64,000 nt of DNA, taken from NCBI RefSeq assembly GCF_001403735.1, contig NZ_CXPG01000011.1, positions 1 to 64,000 of the forward strand, in the 5' to 3' direction. The position numbers and the translations under genes were made by a program. Positions 31,956-41,740 of the stretch are shown here, in pieces; the first letter of the stretch is position 1, and every line of letters begins with the position of its first letter. The DNA is from Jannaschia rubra. GTDB taxonomy: Bacteria; Pseudomonadota; Alphaproteobacteria; Rhodobacterales; Rhodobacteraceae. Under the pieces are notes generated by a model. It was not told the origin of the DNA, did not search any database, and worked only from the letters and a program-made list of their open reading frames with translations.

Positions 31956-33635
31956 TCAGGAATGTTCCTCGGCCGCGCGCGCCGCCAGTGCCCGGTTGAA
32001 CACGCGCAGCGCATCGACATGAAGCAGGACACCCAGGATCTCGGGCGTCGTGTCCTTGTCGCTCAGGCGCACGACGGCCAGGAAATCGGAGCTCGACTTC
32101 TCGAACAGGGGCATGGCGACCTCCAGCGTGTCGGCGGGTGAGACGAACAGCCCTTCGTTCAGGGCGCGGCGCACACGGTCGGCCTGCGGCGCCCGGGGAT
32201 GGTCGGGTGCCTTCATCACGCTCGACACCTTGAACGTCGCCAACAGATACCGCTGCGGCCCGTCGGCGAGGTGGATGCCCCGCCGCTCCAGCTGGGTCAA
32301 AAAGAACGACCGGTCCACCAACCGTCCGGCCAGGGCCGATGCGATGGAGACCGCGACCATGACGGCGAGGCCCGTCTGCCAGTCGCCCGTCAGTTCGAAC
32401 ACGATGAGCGTGGTCGAGATGGGCGCCCCCAGCACCGCGCCCGCGACCGCCCCCATGCCCGCGAGCGCATAAAGCGTCTCGGACCCGGAGATATTGGGAA
32501 ACACAGCTGTGGCCATCGCCCCGAAGGCAAGGCCCGTGAGCGCCCCGACCATGAGCGAGGGCGAAAAGATGCCACCGCCCATCCGCCCGCCCATGGTGAT
32601 GCTGACCGCCGCGACCTTTAGGATGGCGAAGACCACCGCTTCCCGCAGGATGAGATCGCCCGACAGCGCGGCCGAGGTCGTCTCGTATCCGACGCCGATG
32701 ATGTGGGGAAAGAAGATCGCCATGCCGCCCAGCATCAGGCCCGATACGGCGGGCCGCAGGATCGGCGGCAGCGACAGCCCGGACTGGATCCGGTTCGCCA
32801 CGTCTTCGGCGAAGAATACCGATCGCATCAACACGAAGGCGATCACCCCGCAGGTCAGCCCGAGCAGCAGGAACGCCGGAAGTTCGGCATAGAAACGCAA
32901 TACCCCGTCGAGCGGCAGGACGAATTCGGTCACGTCGCCGAAATGGGTCCGGCTGATGACCGACCCCGAAACGGCGGCGATGGTGATGGGCGCGAAGGCG
33001 TGGACGGCGAAGTGGCGCAGCACCACCTCCATCGCGAAGAGCGCGCCCGCCAGCGGGGCGTTGAAGCTGGCAGCCACGCCGGCCGCCACCGCGCAGCCCA
33101 GAAGGTCGCGGCCCGTTACCCCGTCGGCGTTGAGCTTGTTGCTGACCCAGCCCGCGATCATCCCGACCATGTGGACGACCGGCCCTTCGCGCCCCGTTGA
33201 TCCGCCCGACGAGAGCGTGATGAGCGATGCGGCGATGGACGCAAGGCCCGCGCGCCGTTCGACCCGGCCCTCCTTGACCGCCGAGGCTTCGATCACCTCG
33301 GCCACGGCGCGGACGCGCGCGTCGGGGGTGAAGCGCGTCAGGATGTAACCCACGGCCAGCCCGCCCACGCAGGGCACCAGCAGCACCCAGAACCAGGGCA
33401 GCGTGCGCGCGAAGCTGTGCAGCGTGCGGGGGTCGTCCGTGCGGTAGAGGGCCGATTGCAGCAGTTCGATCGCCGTCATGAAGGCCACGGCGGCATAGCC
33501 CGAGACGATCCCGATAACGAGCGCGATGAACCAGAACTGCACCTTGGACGGGCCACGCCTGCGGATGACGTCCCAGCTTTCGCGCAGGAAGGTCGCCGCG
33601 CGGGTCGATGGGGTCGCGGGCGGCGTCTCCGTCAC
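31956..33635 (-). CDS. ClC-family chloride/proton antiporter with C-terminal CBS-like region
   Basis: This 559-residue ClC protein has about ten helices. The signature GREGP is in SSGGSTGREGPVVHMVG (about residue 145); its gating glutamate indicates H+/Cl- exchange and not a passive channel. The usual GSGIP selectivity motif is not obvious, as in some divergent ClC proteins. A later motif reads GGRMGGGIFSPSLMVGA (about 365). After about residue 450 comes a soluble CBS-domain-like tail (FVSPADTLEVAMPLFEKSSSDFLAVV). The transported anion may differ from chloride. Confidence 0.9.
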   Translation of the reverse strand: MTETPPATPSTRAATFLRESWDVIRRRGPSKVQFWFIALVIGIVSGYAAVAFMTAIELLQSALYRTDDPRTLHSFARTLPWFWVLLVPCVGGLAVGYILTRFTPDARVRAVAEVIEASAVKEGRVERRAGLASIAASLITLSSGGSTGREGPVVHMVGMIAGWVSNKLNADGVTGRDLLGCAVAAGVAASFNAPLAGALFAMEVVLRHFAVHAFAPITIAAVSGSVISRTHFGDVTEFVLPLDGVLRFYAELPAFLLLGLTCGVIAFVLMRSVFFAEDVANRIQSGLSLPPILRPAVSGLMLGGMAIFFPHIIGVGYETTSAALSGDLILREAVVFAILKVAAVSITMGGRMGGGIFSPSLMVGALTGLAFGAMATAVFPNISGSETLYALAGMGAVAGAVLGAPISTTLIVFELTGDWQTGLAVMVAVSIASALAGRLVDRSFFLTQLERRGIHLADGPQRYLLATFKVSSVMKAPDHPRAPQADRVRRALNEGLFVSPADTLEVAMPLFEKSSSDFLAVVRLSDKDTTPEILGVLLHVDALRVFNRALAARAAEEHS

Positions 33636-33777
33636 GTCTGGTTCCTCGCACCCCCCGCCGCGCCAGTCGCGGTGCGGGAAGGGGCGATGATCCCGCAGGA
33701 TGCTTTATGCGAACCGCGACGATGCCAGGTCAACGGTCTGCCGCGGGGAAGGGTGATCTGATCCGGTCCGAAAGCGC

Positions 33778-34119
33778 TCAGATCTGCTCGACGGCGACCT
33801 TGTCGCTGTAGAAGGCAAGATGCCCCTCGATGGCCTTGATGTCGGGGTTGGTCACGTCCTCATAGGTCCAGGCCACGTCGTCCATCGTCGCCGATGGCCC
33901 GACGTAGGAATAGTAGCTGGCCGTCCCCTTGTGCGGGCAGGTCGTCGTTGTGTCCGACCGCTCCATCAGGGCCATGGCCACGTCCTCGCGCGGGAAATAG
34001 ATCACCGGGGCCATCGCCCCTTCGGTCAACGCCTTGGCGTTGCGGCTTTCGACCACCAACCCGTCGGCGGTGCGGACGGACCAGACACCCTCGGCGGGCG
34101 AGACATTGACTTGAACCAT
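33778..34119 (-). CDS. DUF427 domain-containing protein
   Basis: The ATG at 34119 (MVQVNVSPAEGVWSV), 5 nt after GGAGG, gives 113 residues of the DUF427 family. The family core is present: VIYFPREDVAMALM, TCPHKGTASYYSYVG (the conserved CPxKG motif), AWTYEDV, and IEGHLAFYSDKVAVE. The fold is a small beta-barrel with unknown function. The gene is monocistronic or forms a pair with the upstream aminopeptidase, whose stop is 57 nt away. Confidence 0.88.
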   Translation of the reverse strand: MVQVNVSPAEGVWSVRTADGLVVESRNAKALTEGAMAPVIYFPREDVAMALMERSDTTTTCPHKGTASYYSYVGPSATMDDVAWTYEDVTNPDIKAIEGHLAFYSDKVAVEQI

Positions 34120-34176
34120 TTGGATCCTCCCTGCGGTCGCGCGCAACCTAACGGCCCCGGTCCCGGGGCGAAAGGG

Positions 34177-35952
34177 TCAGAGCGGCGCGCACATGACGGC
34201 AAGCCAGCGACGGTCCGCATCCTCCAGCCGGGGGCCGATACGCGCGAGGACCTCGGCGTGGTAGCCGTCGACCCAGGCCCGTTCGTCCCGCGACAGAAGG
34301 CCCGTCACGATCAGGCGGCGATCGATGGGCACCCAGGTCAGCGTCTCGAACCGCAGCATGGCGCGGTCGTCTCCGCCCTCGGGGCGCTCGGCCGGGCGGA
34401 CGACCATCAGGTTCTCCAGCCGGATGCCGTATTCACCCTCGCGGTAGTATCCCGGCTCGTTCGACAGGATCATGCCCGATTCGAGGGGGACCAGGCTGGC
34501 CCGGCTGATCCGGGCGGGGCCTTCGTGGACGCCCAGGTGGACACCGACGCCGTGGCCCGTGCCGTGGTCGTAGTCGCGGTGATCCATCCAGAGCGGCGCA
34601 CGCGCCAGCGCATCCAGATGCGCGCCCGCGACGCCGGTCGGGAAGACGACGCGGCTGATGGCGATGAGACCTTGCAGGACGCGGGTGAAGGCATGGGCGA
34701 TGTGCCGGGACGGGTTGCCCAGCGGCATGGTGCGGGTGACGTCGGTGGTGCCATCCAGATACTGACCGCCGGAATCCACCAGAAGCACGCTGTCGGTGTC
34801 GAGCAGGCGGTTCGTCGCCTCGTTCACGCGGTAGTGGACGATGGCGCCATGGGGGCCCGACCCCGCGATCGTCTCGAAGCTGATGTCGGTCAGCTTGCCC
34901 GTCTCGCGCCGGAACCCCTCCAGCGCCTTGACCACGTCGATCTCGGTCGTGCTTGCCGGCACATGGTCGAGCCAGCGAAGGAAGCGTGCCATCGCCACGC
35001 CGTCGCGCAGGTGCGCCTCGGTCGTGGCGGCGATTTCGGCATCGGTCTTGCGCGCCTTGGGAAGGGCGAGGGGGTCGGGCATGGGCTTGCCCTTGTCGAG
35101 CGCGCGGGCGAGCGCCACGGGGCAGGTGCCCGGATCGTAGCCGACGGGTCCGGTCTGGCGCCCGAGCAGGGGGATCAGATCCTCCTCCGGCACGATCCGG
35201 ACCTGCGGCCCGAGATGCCCGATCACCGCTGCGGCCTTGGTGGGCGCGCAGATCAGGTCGACCGTCGCATCCGCATGGATCAGGGCGAAGGCCTGCGCGA
35301 TGGGCGTGCGCGGAATGTCGGCACCCCGAATGTTCAGAAGCCAGGCCACCGCATCGGGCTGGTTCGTCACGAAACTGTCGACACCCGCCTTCTTCAGCGC
35401 CTTGGCAATGTCGGCGCGCCTGTCGGCCGAACTGCGACCGGCCAGCGCATCGGGCCAAGCCGTCATCGCGCCCAGCGGTGCGGGGGGCCTGTCGGCCCAG
35501 ATCGCGTCGACGCCGTTCTCGGTGGCCACGGGCTCGATCCCCGGCACGGCTTCCAGCGCCTCGATCTCGGCTACGGTGTGCAGCATGGGGTCGAAACCCA
35601 CGCGGCCGCCATCGGGCAGCGCGCCTGCAAGCCATTCGGCGAGCTTGGTCGCGGGCCAGGCGACCGTCTCGAACGTGGCGGGGTCGGTCTGCGCGCGGAC
35701 CTGCACGGTATAGCGCCCGTCGGTGAAGACCGCCGCCCGGTCCCGCAGGATCGCCGCGAACCCGGCCGAGCCGGTGAAGCCGCTGATATGGGCCAGCCGT
35801 TCGTCGCGGGCGGCGACGGTCTCGCCCTGCCAGGCGTCGGCGCGCGGCACGATGAAGGCGTCGAGGTCACGGGTCGCCATCCACTCGCGCAGGCGGGCGA
35901 CGCGGGGCGGGGCGGCGTCGGGGCGGGTCGTGACCTCGAAGGATTGGAACAT
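34177..35952 (-). CDS. Xaa-Pro aminopeptidase (M24B family)
   Basis: This 591-residue aminopeptidase P has two N-terminal creatinase-like domains and the C-terminal pita-bread metalloprotease. The metal ligands are visible: Asp in LVDSGGQYLDGTTDVTR (about residues 405-420), His in DHGTGHGVGVHLGVHEGP (about 470), Glu in ILSNEPGYYR (about 503) and Glu in GIRLENLMVV (about 517). It removes N-terminal residues in front of proline in the cytoplasm. The length matches the long AmpP type that is common in alphaproteobacteria and similar to eukaryotic APP1. Confidence 0.95.
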   Translation of the reverse strand: MFQSFEVTTRPDAAPPRVARLREWMATRDLDAFIVPRADAWQGETVAARDERLAHISGFTGSAGFAAILRDRAAVFTDGRYTVQVRAQTDPATFETVAWPATKLAEWLAGALPDGGRVGFDPMLHTVAEIEALEAVPGIEPVATENGVDAIWADRPPAPLGAMTAWPDALAGRSSADRRADIAKALKKAGVDSFVTNQPDAVAWLLNIRGADIPRTPIAQAFALIHADATVDLICAPTKAAAVIGHLGPQVRIVPEEDLIPLLGRQTGPVGYDPGTCPVALARALDKGKPMPDPLALPKARKTDAEIAATTEAHLRDGVAMARFLRWLDHVPASTTEIDVVKALEGFRRETGKLTDISFETIAGSGPHGAIVHYRVNEATNRLLDTDSVLLVDSGGQYLDGTTDVTRTMPLGNPSRHIAHAFTRVLQGLIAISRVVFPTGVAGAHLDALARAPLWMDHRDYDHGTGHGVGVHLGVHEGPARISRASLVPLESGMILSNEPGYYREGEYGIRLENLMVVRPAERPEGGDDRAMLRFETLTWVPIDRRLIVTGLLSRDERAWVDGYHAEVLARIGPRLEDADRRWLAVMCAPL

Positions 35953-36029
35953 GGCGAACCTCCTGTTGGCGCAGGGTTAGTCCGGGGGGCCGCTAGGGGC
36001 AACAACAAGCGCGCCCTGCAGCCTGTGGA

Positions 36030-37895
36030 TCAGGATGCCCGACGGATGCCCATGACCCGCGCCCGTGCGCGCGGATCGCTGTCGAACAGCGCGGCGAGCT
36101 GTTCCGTCATGGCGCCCGCCAGCTGCTCCACATCGGTGATCGTCACGGCGCGGTCGTAGTAGCGCGTCACGTCGTGGCCGATGCCGATGGCCAGAAGCTC
36201 CACCGCGCGGCGCTTCTCGACCATGGCGATCACGTCGCGCAGATGCTTTTCGAGGTAGTTCGCGGGGTTCACCGAGAGCGTCGAGTCGTCGACCGGTGCG
36301 CCGTCCGAAATCACCATCAGGATCTTGCGCGCCTCCGGTCGGGCGGTGGCGCGGCGATGGGCCCATTCCAGCGCCTCGCCGTCGATGTTTTCCTTCAGCA
36401 GTCCTTCCTTCATCATCAAGCCCAGGTTGGGCCGCACCCGGCGCCAGGGCGCATCGGCGGACTTGTAGATGATGTGGCGCAGGTCGTTCAGACGGCCCGG
36501 CGTGGCGGGCCGACCGGCCTTGAGCCATTCCTCGCGCGACATCCCGCCTTTCCACGCGCGGGTGGTGAAGCCCAGGATCTCGACCTTGACGCCGCACCGC
36601 TCCAGCGTCCGGGCCAGCACGTCGGCGCAGATCGCAGCGATGCTGATGGGACGCCCGCGCATGGAGCCGGAGTTGTCCAGCAGAAGCGTCACGCAGGTGT
36701 CGCGGAACTCGGCCTCCTGTTCCATCTTGAACGACAGGGGCGTGGTGGGGTTGGCGACCACCCGGGCAAGGCGCCCGGCGTCGAGGATGCCCTCCTCGAG
36801 GTCGAACTCCCACGAGCGGTTCTGCTGCGCCTGCAGGCGGCGCTGCAACTTGTTGGCAAGCCGGCTGACGGCCCCTTTCAAGGGCTCGAGCTGCTGGTCG
36901 AGATAGGCGCGCAGGCGTTCCAGCTCGGCCTGTTCGGCCAGATCGGCGGCGCCCACGATTTCGTCATGGGCGGTGGTGAAGACGGTATAGGTCGGATCGG
37001 CGTCGGACACGGGCTGCGGGGGCGGCGGGTCGGTGGCCTCGTCCGCGTCGGGGACTTCGGCTTCCTCGCCCGCCTCCTCCTCGGCCATGTCGTCCATGCT
37101 GACCTGCGCCTGGCTCGGGTCGTCCTGCTGCTCCTGCGACTGCTCGGGCGAGGCGTCTGCATCCTCCTCCTGATCGTCATCGCCGGTGGAATCGGGCTCC
37201 TCCTCCTCGGCCTGGCCTTCGTCCTCCTGCTCCTCGTCCTCCATGTCGGGGTCGTCGCCGAGTTGGTCGCCGTAGCCCAGGTCGGCGATCAGGTCGCGGG
37301 CCAGCCGCGCGAAGGCCTGCTGGTCGCCCAGCACGGCCTGAAGGTTGTCCAGACGGTCGCCGGTCGATTCCTCGATGAACCCGCGCCAGAGATCCAGCAC
37401 GTTTTCGGCCCCCTTCGGAAGCGGCCGCCCCGTGGCCATCTGGCGGATCCAGTAGCCGGCGGCGACGGCCAGCGGGGCCTGCGCCTTGTCGCGGATGTCG
37501 CCATAGCCCTTGCGCTGCGCCTCGACCCCGATGCGGGCGTCGATGTTGCGCGCGGTGCCAGGCATGGTGCGGGCGCCGACGGCTTCGCAGCGCGCCACCT
37601 CCATCGCGTCGTAAAGGTCGCGCGCCATGTTGCCCTGCGGCTGGTATTTCGCGTTGACGCCCGCGTCGTGGTGGCGGTGCCGCAGTGCATAGGAATCGGC
37701 CGTGCCGCGCGCCAGCGCCACCTCGTCGCGGGTCATGCGGCGGCTGATTTGCGGCAGGCGGATCGAATCCGGTGTCATCCCCGGCGGATCGACCGAGAAG
37801 GTGACGGTCAGGTCCGGATCGTCGGCCATCGTCTTGGTGGCTTCGATCAGCGCCTTCTTGAACGGATCGGCCGGATTGTCGCTGGGCTTGGTCAT
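36030..37895 (-). CDS. cobT: Aerobic cobaltochelatase subunit CobT
   Basis: CobT with CobS drives ATP-dependent insertion of cobalt by CobN in aerobic cobalamin synthesis. The 621-residue protein has an N-terminal chelatase domain ([21 protein letters not shown]). A long acidic linker (about residues 215-300, rich in D/E) follows. The C-terminal von Willebrand A domain has MIDAS motif [11 protein letters not shown] (about 403). The AAA+ partner cobS lies about 1.6 kb upstream (39477-40463), separated by two other genes; elsewhere in the group they are often adjacent or one to two genes apart. Confidence 0.96.
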   Translation of the reverse strand: MTKPSDNPADPFKKALIEATKTMADDPDLTVTFSVDPPGMTPDSIRLPQISRRMTRDEVALARGTADSYALRHRHHDAGVNAKYQPQGNMARDLYDAMEVARCEAVGARTMPGTARNIDARIGVEAQRKGYGDIRDKAQAPLAVAAGYWIRQMATGRPLPKGAENVLDLWRGFIEESTGDRLDNLQAVLGDQQAFARLARDLIADLGYGDQLGDDPDMEDEEQEDEGQAEEEEPDSTGDDDQEEDADASPEQSQEQQDDPSQAQVSMDDMAEEEAGEEAEVPDADEATDPPPPQPVSDADPTYTVFTTAHDEIVGAADLAEQAELERLRAYLDQQLEPLKGAVSRLANKLQRRLQAQQNRSWEFDLEEGILDAGRLARVVANPTTPLSFKMEQEAEFRDTCVTLLLDNSGSMRGRPISIAAICADVLARTLERCGVKVEILGFTTRAWKGGMSREEWLKAGRPATPGRLNDLRHIIYKSADAPWRRVRPNLGLMMKEGLLKENIDGEALEWAHRRATARPEARKILMVISDGAPVDDSTLSVNPANYLEKHLRDVIAMVEKRRAVELLAIGIGHDVTRYYDRAVTITDVEQLAGAMTEQLAALFDSDPRARARVMGIRRAS

Positions 37896-38024
37896 GGATC
37901 TCTAGATGATGCACTCGGCGCCTCGGGGCAAGCCGTCCGCGCGGTTGAACCGCCGGGCGTCTGGTGTGTTGACCCCGGTGATGCGCCATCTCCGCGCGGG
38001 GTGGCCCAACCTAAGGAGAGACCG

Positions 38025-38738
38025 ATGAAAACCTGCAGGACTTCACTGATCGCCGCTTTCGCTGCGTCCACGATGCTCGTCGTGCCGGCGCTGGCGCAGC
38101 AGGAGGGCGGCACGATGCGGCCGCTGGGACCCGACGAGAGGATGTCGGAATCGATCGACCCGAATTCGGGCGCGACCATCCGCATCATCACCCGCCAGAT
38201 GGCGCCGGCCGCCCAGCAGGGGACCGAGGCCGAGGATCCCGACGTGTCGGGCCCCGAGCCGGACGAAGGGTCGGGCGACACGGCGACGGACGATGCCGGG
38301 ACGGACGACAGCGACATGGCGGCCGACGACATGGACGGCGCCGACATGCCCGGGGGCATGGACATGGACACCTTCGCCCGCGACCTGTTCGAGCATGGCT
38401 ATCGTCAGGGCTATGTCGCCGCGCTGACCGAGATGCGGATGCGCGCCATGCGCGAGATGCGCCGGGACGGGATGCGGGGAGAAGACATGCGCGGCGACCG
38501 CAGGCGTGGCGACCGTCCCGTGATGCGGAGCGACCGCCGGATGCAAAGCGATCCGGACGAGCGGGGCGAGCGCGGGATGCGCGGCGAGCGGGACCGGGAC
38601 GATGACCGGCGCGGCGACCGCAGGCGTGGCGACCGCGTCCAGATCGTCGAGGATGCCGAGGGCAACACCATCGTGATGCTGCCGCCCGGCATGACGCCGC
38701 AGATGTTCCTTCGCCAGTTGGAACAGCGGGGCGATTGA
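38025..38738 (+). CDS. Secreted low-complexity protein, Asp/Met/Arg-rich
   Basis: The ATG at 38025, behind AAGGAG, gives 237 residues with a signal peptide (CRTSLIAAFAASTMLVVPALAQ). An acidic segment follows (TDDSDMAADDMDGADMPGGMDMD, about residues 87-109). Then comes a strongly charged Arg/Asp/Met repeat region (MRGDRRRGDRP, ERGMRGERD, RRGDRRRGDRV). A short ordered C-terminus follows (EGNTIVMLPPGMTPQMFLRQLEQ). No family is recognised. The Met/Asp clusters might bind metal ions in the periplasm; that is speculation. It is antiparallel to cobT and the cobS operon. Confidence 0.75.
   Translation: MKTCRTSLIAAFAASTMLVVPALAQQEGGTMRPLGPDERMSESIDPNSGATIRIITRQMAPAAQQGTEAEDPDVSGPEPDEGSGDTATDDAGTDDSDMAADDMDGADMPGGMDMDTFARDLFEHGYRQGYVAALTEMRMRAMREMRRDGMRGEDMRGDRRRGDRPVMRSDRRMQSDPDERGERGMRGERDRDDDRRGDRRRGDRVQIVEDAEGNTIVMLPPGMTPQMFLRQLEQRGD
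38489..38635 (+). repeat. Exact 27-bp direct repeat, 120 bp apart, within the Arg-rich ORF
   Basis: Positions 38489-38515 and 38609-38635 are identical over 27 bases and encode the same residues (RGDRRRGDR). A spacing of 120 bp keeps frame. It marks internal duplication of the charged repeat region. Confidence 0.85.
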
Positions 38739-38750
38739 CCGTGCACTGAC

Positions 38751-38777
38751 AAAAGGCGCGCCCCGCCGAGGCGCGCC
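38751..38777 (-). terminator. Rho-independent terminator of the cobS operon
   Basis: Two copies of GGCGCGCC (38755-38762 and 38770-38777) form an 8-bp GC stem with a 7-nt loop. On the minus strand the stem is followed by TTTT (38754-38751). It sits 17 nt after the stop of the gene at 38794-39480 and would end the cobS transcript. Confidence 0.75.
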
Positions 38778-38793
38778 CGATGCCCCGGGTGCT

Positions 38794-39480
38794 TCAGTCC
38801 GGCACCTGCACCTCGCTCAATTCCCGGATCCGTTTGAAGGCATCGTCGCAAACAGCGGGACGGTCGGTGGTTCCGCTGGAGCCCTCCGCCACCCATCTGG
38901 ATACCTCACGGATATCGGGCGTGCCCAAACCCGAAGCCGCCTCGTCGTATCCGTCCAGCGCGCCGATCCCGATGCCGGTTTCCCAAGCCCCGGTCAGCAG
39001 GTTCACGTCGCAAAGGCTCCAAGCGGTGTTCAGCCGGTCGCGCGACGAGAACGCGTACCCCGCCAGAACGAACCGTCCCTCGCGAAAGGCGATGGTCAGC
39101 GTCTGGTTCCAGGCTGTGCCTCCGACGCCCTCGTTCCCCGAGACGACCCGCAGACTCTGCATCCGGTCGGCAGCGGCGTCGGACGCCTCCAGCCCCGGAC
39201 CCTGTCCCCACATCGGTCCATCCCAAACGATCCCGGGCGCCACCGCCAGAACTTCGACAGGGGCGTCGTGGCGGTCGGAGAGGATGACGAGGTCGACCAG
39301 ATGGGGATCGTCATCGGACACGAGAAGCATCGCGGTCTCGTAGCCGTTGCGGTCCTCGTCGAGGTTCAGGTCGAGCCTGCCGATGACCCGCGGCAGGACG
39401 TCCGTTTCCGCCGGCGACAGGCCTTGGGCGGCGGCGGTTCCGGCCGTCAGGGCCACGAGCGCCGCGGCCCGCAGGATCAT
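38794..39480 (-). CDS. Exported protein of unknown function, coupled to cobS
   Basis: The ATG at 39480 overlaps the cobS stop (ATGA). The 228-residue product has a signal peptide ([18 protein letters not shown], cleaved near AAA-QG). It continues with an all-beta-looking domain containing [28 protein letters not shown] and [31 protein letters not shown]. It ends with ICR-type cysteines (LCDVNLLTG and VCDDAFKRI) that could form a disulfide. It resembles periplasmic proteins annotated only as hypothetical in Rhodobacterales. A role in cobalt chelation is not indicated; the coupling may be only historical. Confidence 0.78.
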   Translation of the reverse strand: MILRAAALVALTAGTAAAQGLSPAETDVLPRVIGRLDLNLDEDRNGYETAMLLVSDDDPHLVDLVILSDRHDAPVEVLAVAPGIVWDGPMWGQGPGLEASDAAADRMQSLRVVSGNEGVGGTAWNQTLTIAFREGRFVLAGYAFSSRDRLNTAWSLCDVNLLTGAWETGIGIGALDGYDEAASGLGTPDIREVSRWVAEGSSGTTDRPAVCDDAFKRIRELSEVQVPD

Positions 39481-40463
39481 CCGAGCGACAGGGAGGCCGC
39501 GCTTTCGGGCAGTTCCTCGTCGAAGCAGCGCTGATAGAACTCCGCCACCGTCTGACGCTCCAGTTCGTCGCACTTGTTCAGGAACGTCAGGCGGAAGGCG
39601 TAGCCGATATCGCGGAAGATCTGCGCGTTCTGCGCCCAGGCCAGCACCGTGCGCGGCGACATGACCGTCGACAGATCGCCGTTCATGAAGGCCGTCCGCG
39701 TCAGGTCGGCGACCGTCACCATGCGGCTGATGGTCTGGCGACCCTTTTCATTGTTGTAGTGCGGGTTCTTGGCCAGCACGATCATCGTCTCGGCATCGTG
39801 CGACAGATAGTTCAGCGTCGCCACCATCGACCAGCGGTCCATCTGCGCCTGATTGATCTGCTGCGTGCCGTGATACAGGCCCGTCGTGTCGCCCAGACCC
39901 ACGGTGTTGGCCGTGGCGAACAAGCGGAAGGACGGATGCGGCGTGATGATCTCGTTCTGGTCCATCAGCGTCAGCTTGCCGTCATGCTCCAGGACGCGCT
40001 GGATCACGAACATCACGTCGGCGCGGCCGGCGTCGTATTCGTCGAAGACGATGGCCACGGGGTTCCGCAGGGCCCAGGGCAGGATGCCTTCCTGGAACTC
40101 CGTCACCTGAACGCCGTCGCGCAGGCGGATCGCGTCCTTGCCGATCAGGTCGATCCGGCTGATGTGGCTGTCGAGGTTGACGCGTACGCAGGGCCAGTTG
40201 AGCCGCGCCGCGACCTGCTCGATATGCGTGGACTTGCCGGTGCCGTGATAGCCCTGGATCATCACGCGGCGGTTCCAGCCGAAGCCCGCGAGGATCGCCA
40301 GCGTCGTGTCCGGGTCGAACTTGTAGGTCGGGTCGATGGGCGGCACCCGGTCGGCGGCCTGATCGAAGCCCTTGACGGTCATGTCGCTGTCGATGCCGAA
40401 GACCTCGCGCACCGAAATGTCCCTGGTGGGCATCGCGTCCCTCTCCATGCTCCCGTCAGCCAT
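39477..40463 (-). CDS. cobS: Aerobic cobaltochelatase subunit CobS
   Basis: The start at 40463 ([25 protein letters not shown]) follows GGAG; the longer in-frame opening at 40541 is not needed. The 328-residue AAA+ ATPase has Walker [10 protein letters not shown] (about residue 75), Walker [16 protein letters not shown] (about 140), and an arginine-rich sensor region ([12 protein letters not shown]). It forms hexameric rings with CobT and activates CobN for cobalt insertion into hydrogenobyrinic acid a,c-diamide. The next gene overlaps its stop. Confidence 0.96.
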   Translation of the reverse strand: MADGSMERDAMPTRDISVREVFGIDSDMTVKGFDQAADRVPPIDPTYKFDPDTTLAILAGFGWNRRVMIQGYHGTGKSTHIEQVAARLNWPCVRVNLDSHISRIDLIGKDAIRLRDGVQVTEFQEGILPWALRNPVAIVFDEYDAGRADVMFVIQRVLEHDGKLTLMDQNEIITPHPSFRLFATANTVGLGDTTGLYHGTQQINQAQMDRWSMVATLNYLSHDAETMIVLAKNPHYNNEKGRQTISRMVTVADLTRTAFMNGDLSTVMSPRTVLAWAQNAQIFRDIGYAFRLTFLNKCDELERQTVAEFYQRCFDEELPESAASLSLG

Positions 40464-40570
40464 TCGTCGGTCTCCTTGCAGCGCCTCGCCCGGATGCAAC
40501 ATATGGGAACAGGCCGCAAGGGGAAGGCCGGGTGCCGCCAAAGGGTGCGGCGATGTGCTAGGGTGGGCTC

Positions 40571-41737
40571 ATGAAACGTATCGTCATCCTGTGCGACGGA
40601 ACCTGGGGCGCGGCCGAGGCGCCGCATCCAACCAATGTGGTCCGGCTGGCGCAGGCGCTCACACCCACGGCAGACGACGGGCTGACGCAGGTTCCCGTTT
40701 ATGTCGAGGGCGTGGGCACCGGACGGCGGGGCGTCACCCGCATGACCCGCGCGGTGGACCGCTGGCTGGGCGGGGCGATGGGGCTGGGCCTTCTGGACAA
40801 TGTGGTCGAGGCGTATCGCCACCTCGTCTTTCTCTATGAGCCGGGGGACGAGGTCTTCGTCTTCGGCTTTTCGCGCGGGGCCTTCACCGCGCGGTCGCTC
40901 GTCGGGTTCATCCGCTTCACCGGCCTTCTGTCGCGCGCCGACCTCAACCTGCTGCCCGAGGCGGTCGCCCGATACGCCGAACGCCGGGACGAGACGTCGG
41001 AGGCCCGGCAGGCCCGCAATGCCGACTGGCGCGCGCGCCATTCGCCGTGGGTCATGACCGACCCGGCCGACGCGCCGGCCTATGCGCGGCTGGGGTCCGA
41101 CCGCTCGATCCCCTTCGACATCGCCTATCTGGGCGTCTGGGACACGGTGGGTGCGCTGGGGGTGCCGGGGCATTTCACCATGGCGCCGATCATCAACCGC
41201 AAATACGCCTTCCACGATACGGCGCTGACGCCGATGGTCCGCGCCGCCCGGCACGCGGTGTCCATCGACGAACGGCGCCGTGCCTTCCGTCCGACGCTCT
41301 GGTCGAACCTCGATGCGCTGAACGCGGGGAAGGCGGAGGCGCCCTACCGTCAGCAGCACTTCGCGGGCGATCATGGGGCCGTGGGCGGAGGCGGCGACAT
41401 CCGCGACCTCAGCTCCATCGCGCTGGCCTGGGTGATGGAAGGGGCGGAGCAGACGGGCCTGTCGTGGGACAGCGTCGTCGCGGCCGCCATCGCGGCAGAG
41501 GCCGACCCGCTGGGGCCGTTGTTCAACGCCGAGAAACCCGCGGGCGGCCTGTTCGCCGACCTGATGCGCCGGATGGGTGGCCCGCGCGACGCGGTGGGGC
41601 GGCTGGACGACGTCCATACCGCCGCGCGCGAACGCTGGGCTTTTCACGGCCACGGGCCGGGGTACCGCCCCTATCGCCCGGAGCCGCTGACGCGGCTGGC
41701 GGCGAAGCTGGAGGAATGGCGCGACAGCCGTGCCTGA
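40571..41737 (+). CDS. DUF2235 alpha/beta-hydrolase-fold protein
   Basis: This 388-residue protein belongs to DUF2235, a family containing the Tle1-type phospholipase effectors and related cytoplasmic hydrolases. It has the N-terminal IVILCDGTWG and NVVRLAQAL. The nucleophile elbow is VFGFSRGAFTARSLVGF (Ser about residue 104), followed by IAYLGVWDTVGALG (Asp) and HFAGDHGAVGGGGD (His, about 260). The catalytic triad therefore appears intact. No type VI secretion genes are nearby and no transmembrane segment is seen, so an effector role is not supported. The substrate is unknown. Confidence 0.88.
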   Translation: MKRIVILCDGTWGAAEAPHPTNVVRLAQALTPTADDGLTQVPVYVEGVGTGRRGVTRMTRAVDRWLGGAMGLGLLDNVVEAYRHLVFLYEPGDEVFVFGFSRGAFTARSLVGFIRFTGLLSRADLNLLPEAVARYAERRDETSEARQARNADWRARHSPWVMTDPADAPAYARLGSDRSIPFDIAYLGVWDTVGALGVPGHFTMAPIINRKYAFHDTALTPMVRAARHAVSIDERRRAFRPTLWSNLDALNAGKAEAPYRQQHFAGDHGAVGGGGDIRDLSSIALAWVMEGAEQTGLSWDSVVAAAIAAEADPLGPLFNAEKPAGGLFADLMRRMGGPRDAVGRLDDVHTAARERWAFHGHGPGYRPYRPEPLTRLAAKLEEWRDSRA

Positions 41738-41740
41738 CCG

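Noticed and set aside
30319-33651. Very long minus-strand open frame of 1110 codons
   Set aside because: It lies mostly in a second frame over the ClC gene. Its composition (Arg/Gly/Pro-rich, no domain) is typical of a GC-rich shadow frame, while the other frame gives a clear ClC protein.
38755-38777. GGCGCGCC duplicates as a protein-binding or restriction-linked repeat
   Set aside because: Stem-loop plus T-run on the minus strand, directly after the last gene of the cobS operon, is explained fully by a terminator.
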